DNA of 64,000 nt from Epiperipatus broadwayi (taxonomy: Eukaryota; Onychophora; Udeonychophora; Euonychophora; Peripatidae), in NCBI GenBank assembly GCA_028023455.1, contig JAQFVV010012400.1, positions 17,785,490-17,849,489 on the forward strand, given 5' to 3'. Both the position numbers and the translations under genes were made by a program. Shown piece after piece: positions 12,126-22,720 of this stretch. A model generated the notes under the pieces. It searched no databases, had not been told where the DNA came from, and saw only the letters and a list, made by a program, of their open reading frames with translations. Each line of letters begins with the position of its first letter. The first letter of the stretch is position 1.

Positions 12126-13730
12126 ATAGGTAATTCAATCTAACTACTTTGACAATGTGATACCAATATGTTTTATTGTAGCTTGTTTTAACCGCATTTC
12201 TAATTTTATGTAGAGATATAAAAATAATAAAATGCTTTGGCACACTCCTTTTTAAAAAATATTCCATAATTTAGCATGATTATTTCAATAAAAAAACTTG
12301 TTATACTTAATGAACAATATAAACTTTTTTCTTTTATTTTCAGCCTTTGTCAATTATATTGTGTCAAGCAATCTTAATCTTTCTTGAACCCAGTTTGTAC
12401 ATCTGGTAGTTTTTCTTTTAATGCAAAAGTCTGTTCTCTTTTAATTTTTTTTTTCATGTGATGTAAGACATACGACATAAATAATTGCCAACATTTTCTT
12501 TTAAATATAAATATAAATTGATTTCTTCTAATCTTTAGACCATTGAGTAGTTTCAAGATTAATCAGCATAATTTGGTCATTACTATTACTGTTTTGGTTT
12601 TTTACAAAATTATTAGACATCATAATATTAGAACTTTCTATAGCACATTAAATATAGAAGATTAAATTTCAGCCCATTTTAAATTAAAAAATTCAATTAT
12701 AAAGCAGCTAATCTTTTGAAATTAATTTACACTGGTAAATTAAAATATTTCAACGTGAATAGTACAGGTGATAACTAATTATCATTACGACTTTGAAAAA
12801 CGAATTTTCTAATTAAAGTAGCCTAATCAAGCTAGCTTCAAATGAAATTAGCAAAAACAAAATAAAAAGTTTTCAGCTGTATATAGAACACAAAACAAAA
12901 ATGATTAGTTATATGGAACATTTTTGAAATACGATATTATAATGTTCTCTGAATTTCTACTGCAAAAAAAAAAAAAACCTGTTGACTTAGAAGGAGTAAA
13001 ATTGACAAATGATATTAATTTTCACCCTATCTGAGCTCCATGACATTTCCAATTATCCATTCAAACATTGATTAAATCAGAAACCATTACAATCCTGAAA
13101 ACTATATTCAAACCTCTAGATTCAAGCAATAAAAATTTTGATTATAATATTAGTTTTTCACTAAAATATTATAAAGGCATTATAAAGAAGTAAGGAGCAA
13201 AACTAATTAATTAGTGCATAGAAAAGTATATAGCTTTATATATATCAGTAATGGTAGTACTCCAGTTTAAATGTCTTTTTAATATATTCATAAATTTAAA
13301 AAATATATAAAATATTAAATGTTTGTATGTTAATAACAAAAATAGTAACTGCAAATTAAGAGTTATTGTTATAAAAATATTTGATTATTCAATAATAATA
13401 AATTAATTCAAGGGTTTCAATATTATCTTTTTTGTTTAATTTCTAAATGGTTTGTATTATGCTAATATCAATCTATAAGATTTTAGACATGCTGGGTATA
13501 TTTTTAAAAAAAATTATTTAATATCTTAAACTTATTAAAATTGCTTGAAATCAAATGCTCCTACATTTCGATTAACTATTAACTGCAAACAAATGTATTA
13601 CGTCATTTTAGTATAATCGTTCATTATGGCTGCATTTACACTTTTTTTTTAAAAAAAAAAAACCTAAGTAAATTAATTTTATAATTTGTACACAGATACA
13701 TTTCCAAAGTGTAAATAACATTAAAGAGTG
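12126..13730. other. Anonymous A+T-rich DNA, no gene seen
   Basis: No gene-like frame on either strand. The minus-strand open frame at 12,374-12,556 has no recognisable motif and ordinary A+T-rich composition. Confidence 0.45.
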
Positions 13731-14530
13731 TCATATGTGTTGAAATAAATATTGGTGATATAAGCGATTATTATCAAAATGATTATTAGTATGTGCTGTA
13801 TATTGAGTTGAAGAGAGTAGTTTATATTAAGATAAACAGTAATGTGTATTAAAATGAAGTGGGGTATACCTTAAAATAAACACTGTGATGTATACAGAAG
13901 TAAAGCGTGTGACGGATCACAAAAAACAGCCTTAATGAATATTATTTACGTAATGAATGTGCGTTTAAATAAATTTATAAAAAACAACAATGTAATATAT
14001 TTAGAAGCAAATGATAGATAAACATCGAAATGAAATATATATATATATAAACAGTATGCAATGCGTTTTAAGTTGAAAAGAATGATTTATATCATTATAC
14101 AGAACGTAATGCATTTTTAAATGAAAAAGTGGAAATAATTAAAAAAAAGCAGAGTTGGTATAGTGTGGCATACATTGAAATGAATAGGTATGACACATAA
14201 CAAAAACAGTATACCCTTTATAAAGTTGAAGAGTTTGTTATATGTTGAGATGAACTATGGACAGCATATTGAAATAAAATCAATAATTTATAGTATGATA
14301 TCAGTAAAGTTGAACAGAGTGATTTACATCAAGGTGAATACTGTGATGTATTTTGAGATGTAGAGTATAAACTACATTAAAGTTAAGAAAGTGCTATATA
14401 ATAAAGTGAACAGTGTTAATAATAATGGTTGTATATTAAAATGAAATTGTATTACTTAAATCTAATTGAAAAATATAATGTATATTGATGTGAATATATT
14501 AAGGGGAAACAGTATAGGGATATATAAAAA
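13731..14530. repeat. Highly degenerate short tandem repeat region
   Basis: For about 800 bp the sequence keeps returning to variants of GTATATTGAGATGAACAG and TGATGTATATTAAAATGAA, at intervals of very roughly 25-30 bp (for example near 13,800, 13,850, 14,240, 14,330, 14,440). Unit boundaries cannot be fixed by eye because of divergence. I read it as an old minisatellite. Non-coding. Confidence 0.45.
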
Positions 14531-15891
14531 AGTAAGTTGAATAAGGAATTACTGTTGGAAGTAATGAAAAACATGGCACCTGAAGCTAAATTAATGCTAC
14601 TTTAACTAGGGAACTTCTATGTCATGGTTGAAAGTCAATTATTAAGTAGTATTCAAGTTTGAATATTTCAATTTATCTGTTACATATAAATTAATTTGAA
14701 AAGATTATCTATTTTATAAAGGAATTTATGTAAGATAAAATGAGTTAAAATTTTAATTTCTTGTGTTTAATAATTCATAGGAAGTTCAGAGCAAATGAAT
14801 TTTTATAAATTTTCAAAAGAGTCTGATAAATGAAGAATAGATTAGTATAAGGCTAATATTTAATAGAAGAACCAAATTGAATAAAGTAATAAAGTAAAAG
14901 AAAGAAAAATAATCTCTAAATTTAAATAATAAAAAAATATAGTTTATGAAAAGTAATAATAGGGAACGGCTTTTTGATACAAAAAAAAAAAGAAGGAATT
15001 ATACAATAAAAGATTATTACGAAAGAAACACAACAATAATTAAAGTTTTATTTTTTTATATTTTTTTTTTGCAGAATTTCTGTGTTAAAAATAAGATCAC
15101 AATAGTTTCAATAAACTTTTAAAATAAACCCAAAACAAGATTAATAGTCAAATTAAAATAAATTAAAATATCATGATCTTAGTTAAATATTTGATGTAAG
15201 CACTTAGTAAAGAAGCAATTTTTTTGATAGAGTAAAATAGGAGAAAGCGTAAAAGATAAGCTAGAAAACAGTGTTGGTGTCAGTAAATTATGAATTATTA
15301 AAATAGAAAAAAAAAGCACAATTATTATATGACATCGAAAGTGAAAAAGCGATGTGGCACTTAGTTTAATATTATCGGTTAACAGTAGGAAAGTTAAATT
15401 AATATTTGTACTAACTTGAAGAAAACAACAACTATGTATCAACTTGCGGATTAGAAAAAAAATTCTATATGAAAAAGCTAATCAAAAAGAATTTTAAAGC
15501 ATATTTAATCATAATTCTTAGAAGCATCTAAAGCAATTAAACACCATGTGTAAATTGTAAAAAGTCAAATATTATTGGCTGAGTGATTCTTAATTTTCTT
15601 TTTTAATCTGTCACTTAAAAGTCATCGTTCATAAAACTAAAAAAGCTGATTAATTATAATTTTTTTATAATTTTAGATTAAAGGAATTTAGGAGTAATAA
15701 ACTAATAGAAGATATATATATATCAATTGTCAGGTTAAATGTGTACAATTTTATAAATAATAAAAACAATCAAACAACATGTTGCTCTTTTGTTTCGGAG
15801 TTTATAAAAGCTTAAGTAAGAGCTGAGCCACTCCCAGTGGATCTAAAGTTTCAAAATTCTTTACTCTACTATTGAACTTAAACTAGTAGGC
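14531..15891. other. Anonymous A+T-rich DNA, no gene seen
   Basis: No supported gene or repeat. The minus-strand open frame at 15,179-15,442 is Ser/Leu/Phe-rich with no motif that I recognise. Confidence 0.4.
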
Positions 15892-15931
15892 CAATAATAA
15901 TAATAATAACAACAACAACAACAACAACAAC

Positions 15932-16006
<75 letters not shown>
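15892..16006. repeat. (AAT)n-(AAC)n-(AAT)n microsatellite
   Basis: A compound trinucleotide run: a short AAT tract, about nine AAC units, then a long AAT tract. Another short TAA run follows at about 16,032-16,050. Confidence 0.95.
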
Positions 16007-16008
<2 letters not shown>

Positions 16009-16939
16009 GTCTGTGCTCATATACCCTATATTAATAATAATAATAATAATTTATTAAAAAAAAAACAAGTAAATAATACTATAATATAAACTACACATAA
16101 TGTTGAGCATTTTAAAATATAACAAATAAAATAGAGTATATAATGTAAAAGTAAAAAAATATATTGAAATCTGTGTCATTTAGTAAAAAAACAAACAAAA
16201 CAAATATGACAGATTTTTAAACAAGACAAGTAACTTTTTTTTTTTTTTTTAATAATTTGGGACTACTATAATTAAATTACTATCTACTAGAAATCTGGAT
16301 CTTGATAAAGTTCAAATAAAATTAGTTTTATTAAATAATCGTGTATTTATAATAAAAAAAATCTAGAATCTAAGCTTAATATTCTACAAGAGATATCAAG
16401 AACCATTCTATATCGGTTATACACAATATGTACTCACTATAAATTTCTTAAATATTTATAATAGATAATAATATTATAAAATTCTATACAATAGATAAAG
16501 TAGACATTAAAAAAGTAAAACATTTCAGCCAAGCAGAGATATTGTAACACAAGCATTGATAATAAAAATATAAATAATAATTAAAACTTGCTTAAGGTAA
16601 AAAATAACTTATGATTTAGTGTATATATATCAGACCTTAAATTAATTTATATGAAAACAAAACAAGTCCGGGTGATTCAGCCAAAATATTCAAGAACCAA
16701 TAAATATCTACAGATAACACTTCTTATTAACAAAGAAGATATTATCATAAATGCAAGTGTTATTATAATGCAAAAAACAGAAAAACAAAAAAAATAATAT
16801 TGCAAATAAGGTTGACAAGTGAACATATACAAGAGTTTTATTCAATTTCATTAATAAACAATTAAAAACTAATCATTTTGTAATTAAATATAAATCATTA
16901 TTTTTTTTCAAGTTAACTATATATATATATATATATAAT
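16007..16939. other. A+T-rich DNA with one half of a 27-bp direct repeat
   Basis: Starts with AAGTCTGTGCTCATATACCC and onward (16,007-16,033), which recurs with one change at 18,774-18,800. The rest shows no coding signal. Confidence 0.4.
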
Positions 16940-17320
16940 TCTGTAACCGCGATTAATCAATCTCATATGCAAAACCATATATTCTTGATTCTAAATGTGT
17001 TGAAAATAGATCATTTGTGTAAATTAGATACAACAAAACTCAGAATTGAATTTTTGTTACCAAGATTAATAAAACAATTAGTATTACTAGAAGTGTTCAT
17101 AGCTTGTTTACTATTTTTTAAATAAATTTCAATCCAATAATTAAAAAGACTATACAAAACATGTGAATATAGGTATTTAAATAAATTTGATGAATCACAG
17201 AATCAAATGCCTTAAATAAATCTAAATATATAGCAGATACTTTTGAAATCAATATTCACCAACTTACAAACCCTACTTACAAAAAAATGAAATGGATACC
17301 TATAAGACTTGTTCAAAAGA
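16940..17320 (-). pseudogene. Fragment of a CR1/L2-like non-LTR reverse transcriptase
   Basis: Reading the minus strand across 17,250-17,190 gives SAIYLDLFKAFDSVIH, a clear version of reverse-transcriptase motif A, whose first Asp in (L/F)DLSKAFD is catalytic. It continues without a stop into text like YWIEIYLKNSKQ, which corresponds to the NWFxSYLxxRxQ that follows motif A in CR1, L2 and related clades. The YxDD motif and the PQGS box are not found downstream, and stops appear soon after. Flanking minus-strand DNA to about 18.3 kb may belong to the same element but is too decayed to support. This is a dead relic. Confidence 0.5.
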
Positions 17321-18469
17321 TACTGCTTAAGATATTTATAAATGTTAATACAAAAACAACAATTAAAAAAAAATGTATATACATAGGATAATTAAAGTTG
17401 CAAACATTTTTTAAAGACTGCTATGTACAGGCAATACCTAGTGAATAGATAGAAACAAAATAATAATAATTTGAGACCATTGTAACTGAATTGTCTATAA
17501 TTAAATTCCAATTAAAAACTATTAATGTTAATTGAAACAAATGTTTATAATTAAAGTTTTACAATGTAAAAAGGAATACTATTTATTAATAATTACTCTC
17601 TATTTATAAAAAGTAGCTGACAATACACAACTAATCATAGATATTATATGTGGAAATCAGTTTAAGTCTACCAAAAATAATGTGGTTAAGAGGACAGACT
17701 GCAAACAGTACACCACCTCAAATAGAAATATTCTAAGAAAATACACTTCATTACAAGCAACATATACAACAAACAGAGCTAGGTCAGAATTTAATTAGAC
17801 AAAACAAATAATTAATCTGACATAACCAGGAACATAGATTAGTGGCATAGTTTGGACAAGACAATCTAGAGTCAGTAAAAAACCCAAAATAACAATAAAT
17901 ATCAACAAAAATAATATTAACACCAATACAAATCCTATTACAATGAAATTCTTTATTAACGATTGTAAGAGAAATGGACAGTTCTCGTTTTGAAACAGTT
18001 TAGCATAAACTAATTACTAATTTGAGCCAATTCCTTAATAATCACTTGATCAAAAATACTATTTAGCACATAGGATAAAGTAATATCATCAGAATATTAT
18101 TTTAGATTCCAAATGTAATAGATGACTAATAGATTATCTATAATAAATAAATACAGTTTCTGACAAGAGAAGTATAGAATTATATATTTCCAGAAAAGTA
18201 CTTGAAAAAAACTTTAGGATCAAAAATTTTATAAAATACCAAAACTTAAAAGACCCATTATTAATAGCTGCAAAAAAATACATATAAAATAATATTAATA
18301 TAGAAAATTAAAAGAAATACGTAATTATAGACGTTAAAAAAACATTCAATTAATTAGCTTCAGAAAAATCGCAAAACATTCCTGTTTCTTATATTTTAAT
18401 TAGAGATGAGAAAAAAGATCATTCAAAAAAATAAATAAAATGACGTGGCTTTATTATCCTGCTTAGTGT
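17321..18469. other. A+T-rich DNA, possible further decayed retroelement
   Basis: No readable gene. It lies upstream (in minus-strand sense) of the reverse-transcriptase fragment, so it could hold remains of the same element, but I see no motif. Confidence 0.3.
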
Positions 18470-18765
18470 CCCATCACTCTCCACTACACTCGAACACATA
18501 TATGTTGAAAAGATAAATAATCACCGATAAACGTATTTCATGCTAAAACAGCAATCATCAGTTGGTCCAGATTATCATCTCCCACACATATATACTATAA
18601 ATGCTCAGATATATATATATTAAGATAGACAATCTTCATACTTTAATGGACAGGCTCCAATCTACTACACACTCCATGAAATACGTATATTGGTGATTAT
18701 TTATCTTTTCAACATATATGTGTTCGAGTGTATCAGTGTTATTAGATAGAGTGGAGAGTGATGGG
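18470..18765. repeat. Foldback element, family A (about 296 bp)
   Basis: The outer arms are CCCATCACTCTCCACTACAC at 18,470 and the complementary GTGGAGAGTGATGGG ending at 18,765. Both carry GAACACATATATGTTGAAAAG and onward. Inside the left arm are the family motifs (CAGTTGGTCCAGATTATCAT, CACACATATATACTA, GGACAGGCTCCAATC) shared with 1.4 kb and 47-48 kb. The right arm is shorter, so the central part is unpaired. Non-coding. Confidence 0.75.
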
Positions 18766-20020
18766 TCTTCTGAAAGTCTGTGCTCATATATCCTATATTA
18801 CATATATAGACACAGGTATATAATAAGCCTGTGTTTCAGTTATCCTGCTTAGTGGTAAATTTACATTCAGTGAGTGAACTAATATATTTAACTTGAAAAA
18901 ACTTAGTAACCTGTAACCAGTGATAACCAAGAATTTTATTATATCTTGTCGATTTCCCTATTTCGAGGAGATTCTTCTAAAGCAACAAAGTTTGTAGATT
19001 TGTATCTATCTGCTAATTTAACATGTATATATGGAATATAAAATCAATGATTATGTTATTTTTTTAAAGAATATTTTAGTATTTTAAAATGAAATTTTTT
19101 TATTAACATAAATAAGACTTCGTCCGGGTAGTTCACCTTGGCTTAATTAATAAAAAGGAAAACAATCAGCAGTATTAATATTACTTTAGGAACAAAAGGA
19201 AAAGATCATTAACATTTTGTAATACGAAACCGATTTTATATTTAGAATTATTATATCAGGGTAGTGAACTTTGCTTTATTGGACAATAAGTAGCTATTGC
19301 TTGTCTTCTTAATAAAAAGAAAAACTTCTGACGGACTGTTAACTAGCTGGTTTGTTTTGAATTCATTAGAATTATGATCACAGATAAGAGAAATTTGCTC
19401 TTGGATCAACTCTAGGTATGACGCGTTAGCAGGGCTAAGCTTTATGTTAAATGATTATCTCTAATCTGACCTTACTATATCTAATGCTGATGAAAAAAAT
19501 TTATTTAATAAGTTTCGAAATCTTTTATTTATTCTATCTGCTTACTTTTTTTAAAAGCAAAAATAAATAGTTGTTTATTTACATAAAAAATAAGAAAAAA
19601 TTGAAGAATTATATATGTATGCAAATGTGCATGAAGTCGTAAATACAAATAACTTAATACGGTTATATAATTAAAAAATGTCATAAACTGTATTTAAAAA
19701 CTTAATTCTTTTAAATGTAATTATATTTAAGAGATAATTTTATTAACATTAATATAACTAATATAATTAGCACAACTCGTTTCTATATGTGGATGTATTT
19801 GACGCTGAACGATTGGTAGTCATCGCAAACGCATTTCTAGAGAATTGTCATTACACCTCTCTACAGCATAACACTACAAAGATGCTATTCATTATTAGAT
19901 AATTTTATAGTCTAATGAATGACTAATAAAAATTATTAATATCATTACTAGAGTTTTTAATTTCTTTTTTTTCCTCACGAAATTGGAATAACAATTTTCA
20001 TTTGCGAGTGACCGTTGTTA
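18766..20020. other. A+T-rich DNA, no gene seen
   Basis: Contains the second copy of the 27-bp direct repeat (18,774-18,800). TTATCCTGCTTAGTG occurs both here (near 18,840) and just before the foldback (near 18,454). No coding signal. Confidence 0.4.
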
Positions 20021-20206
20021 CTATTGATGGCTAGTGAAGCCTTTGCTTGGTCTTTTATCCGAGTCGTCATCAAAGTATACCGTCATTTGCTTCACGTTGA
20101 CTTCTCTAAATTTTAGGATTTTTTTTTTATGGGGTGCATCTTCATCAAAGTAGTCACCAAATCTTTTATTTCCAACTGATATATATTTTAGTTCAACTCC
20201 TATCAC
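20021..20206 (-). CDS. Weak candidate exon, 61 codons, function unknown
   Basis: I do not recognise this frame. Its composition is unlike the Leu/Phe/Asn-rich translations typical of this window: it is rich in Asp, Lys, Arg and Val, with stretches such as NKRFGDYFDEDAPHKKK and QMTVYFDDDSDKRPSKGF. A possible splice acceptor (GTGTGATAG) precedes the first codons and a weak GTAACA donor follows. There are no flanking exons and no motif that I can name. It could be an isolated exon, a transposon fragment or chance. Confidence 0.2.
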   Translation of the reverse strand: MIGVELKYISVGNKRFGDYFDEDAPHKKKILKFREVNVKQMTVYFDDDSDKRPSKGFTSHQ

Positions 20207-20870
20207 ACAGTTAATTTTTATTCAGCAGTAATGTCCAAAGAAAATTGTTTTAATTTGCCAGCGTCAAAAACTAATATATTGTCATGTAAAAAAAACCCCT
20301 CTAAAATCAATTCTATAAATATCATTTATCAAGATATTTATTGAATTTACACCAAAATTGTTATAAGCCGTTTCATGAATTATGTACATTAAATAAAGCT
20401 AATATTCAAAAACCAAATCCAAACATTGTAAATACTATTAAACCTACTTAATATTATAGCATTCTGTGAAATTTTATAGCATTCTGTTAATACTTGAATC
20501 CTAAGTAATTGTAAAAGACCTAAAAAAAGACCATATAGATTAATGAAATAAGGAAGTGTGTAGGCGTAGTATGCAAAGAAGTTAGAAATCCGAAAACACT
20601 GAATTAAACTTCATCCCTGCAGTGAATCGATAATGGTTGAAAATGTTGATGCTGATGCAATCAAACAATTATCCCATTAGAATTTGTATTTTTTTAATAA
20701 TTTTCAATAGCATTTTCCTCTAAACACTATTTGATTATATCTTTCTCAGGAATTCTAAATCAGATGAATTAATTAAATCTTTTAATACGCTGTAAAGTGA
20801 AATCACCTAACAATATAATGTTTATTGCTTTATTGTAAGATTTATTCAATAAATTTTATATTAAAATTGT

Positions 20871-21085
20871 ATTATACATCATCATCATCAACAACAACCA
20901 TTGTCAATCCACTGCAGAGTGAAGGTCTCTCCAAGTTCAATCCATCTTCTCCGATCTTTAGCTTAACTTCTCCACAGCACCCCTGCACACTTTCTTATTT
21001 TATCTGTCCATCTCATGTGTGGTCTCTTTCTGGGTCTTTTACAATCTCTTGGAATCCAGTTTAAAATTTCAATTGCATTATACAT
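20871..21085 (-). mobile_element. 5'-truncated RTE insertion with 9-bp target-site duplication
   Basis: Positions 20,880-21,076 match the 3' end of the intact RTE at 48,971-52,254. It has the (CAT)n tail, then CAATCCACTGCAGAGTGAAG, and it ends in the AAAATTTCAATTG block. ATTATACAT flanks it on both sides (20,871-20,879 and 21,077-21,085), which is the target-site duplication expected of target-primed reverse transcription. Only about 200 bp was copied, as is usual for dead-on-arrival non-LTR insertions. It differs from the intact copy at several positions and lacks most of the ORF. The plus-strand open frame across it is an antisense shadow. Confidence 0.85.
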
Positions 21086-21505
21086 ACACTGATGTAAAAA
21101 GCAATTAATGCATTTTTAAAATTTATCAATTAATATCATTATGCTTCAACTCATTGCATGTATGTATTCATTTATATAGAATATGGTAACTAGCATGACA
21201 ACAGGCTGATATTTAATATATCATCTCAAAACAAATTTTATCGAATTTTTTTAAATTACATTTTATACTTAAATACATCTGTAATATAGTGTGAAAGAGG
21301 GGATATGCATCTGCCTGCCATGTAAATGATCTGGGTATTTGAATTTAAATCAATTAAAATTCAAATGTTTTTCAGTTCCTAATAAGATTTATGAGAGGAG
21401 GGGTTCAGCTAATAAGTAATGTTTTTTTCTTCATTCATTTTCTAAGAAACAGACAGGCCTTTATTCTGCCCTAGGCTGTTTAAAAACTTTTACTTAAAAT
21501 TACTA
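21086..21505. other. Spacer with a possible tRNA-SINE-like scrap
   Basis: Near 21,296-21,350 the text GGGGATATGCATCTGCCTGC followed by ATGATCTGGGTATTTGAA resembles a segment at 57,720-57,775. It faintly recalls the A box to B box spacing of tRNA-derived SINEs. Otherwise nothing recognised. Confidence 0.3.
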
Positions 21506-22676
21506 ACAATAGATGGTGTTATACCAAAAACACCTTCAAGCATTTGTTTACATAAACGTCAGAGCGAGTATTTCACTATCTCTAACTTAATTTCCACCTT
21601 CATATCATAATTTCAAGCTATTTGCTATCGTCAGTGAAGGACAGGATTAAGAAACTAGATCTAAAACACAAACTCTGAGCATTTAAGAAATAGTTTCTAT
21701 TCAGCTTGCGAGCGTGAATCTTTTAGATACGTAATGTCTTCAAACTCAGCATCGCATGCCAGATAGCTACATGGGTCTGATATCAGTTCAGCATCACCAC
21801 GTAGTAGAAGTCTCTGCAATATATATCATTGCAAGAAAGACCTCAAAGGTACATTTATGAAAAACAAAAAACACAAGTTAAAAACTTGCATACGCTTGTA
21901 TTTATGACAATAGATGGCGTTATACCAAAAACACCTTCAAGCGTTTGTTTACATAAACATCAGAGCGAGTATTTCACTATCTCTAACTTAATTTCCACCT
22001 TCATATCATGATTTCAAGCTATTTGCTATCGTCAATGAAGGACAGGATTAAGAAACTAGATCTAAAACACAAACTCTGAGCGTTTAAGAAACAATTTCTA
22101 TTCAGCTTGCGAGCGTGAATCTTTTAGACACGTAATGTCTTCAAACTCAGCATCGCATGCCAGATAGCTACATGGGTCTGATATCAGTTCAGCATCACCA
22201 CATAGTAGAAGTCTCTGCAATATACATCATTGCAAGAAAGACCTCAAAGGTACATTTATGAAAAACAAAAAAAAACACAAGTTAAAAACTTGCATACGCT
22301 TGTATTTATGACAATAGATGACAATATATTGCAGAGACTTCTACTATGTGGTGATGCTGAACTGATATCAGACCCATGTAGCTATCTGGCATGCGATGCT
22401 GAGTTTGAAGACATTACGTGTCTAAAAGATTCATGCTCGCAAGCTGAATAGAAACTGTTTCTTAAATGCTCAGAGTTTGTGTTTTAGATCTAGTTTCTTA
22501 ATCCTGTCCTTCACTGACGATAGCAAATAGCTTGAAATCATGATATGAAGGTGGAAATTAAGTTAGAGATAGTGAAATACTCGCTCTGACGTTTATGTAA
22601 ACAAACGCTTGAAGGTGTTTTTGGTATAATGCCATCTATTGTCATAAATACAAGCATATGCAAGTTTTTAACTTGG
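21506..22676. repeat. Repeat family C cluster: two direct copies plus one inverted copy
   Basis: A 401-bp unit starting ACAATAGATGG occurs at 21,506-21,906 and 21,907-22,310 (direct tandem, differing at a small number of bases). It is followed at about 22,323-22,676 by an inverted copy that ends in the complement of the unit start and its upstream CTTGCATACGCTTGTATTTA. The second and third copies can therefore form a stem of about 320 bp with a loop of about 94 bp. The same arm sequence makes the perfect palindrome at 59,721-60,093. Open frames inside (21,829 and 22,230) are incidental to the repeat. A T-rich tract and then the LTR element follow directly. Confidence 0.9.
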
Positions 22677-22720
22677 GTTTTTTTTTTTTTTTTTAAATTA
22701 CTAAAAAAATTGCAATATAT

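Noticed and set aside
13620-13665. T-run followed by A-run as a hairpin terminator or origin
   Set aside because: Simple homopolymer juxtaposition, common in this A+T-rich DNA, with nothing else to support a function.
21829-22451. Two similar plus-strand frames (60 and 73 codons) starting MQERPQRYIYEKQK
   Set aside because: They fall in tandem copies of a non-coding repeat, and their ends diverge where the repeat inverts.
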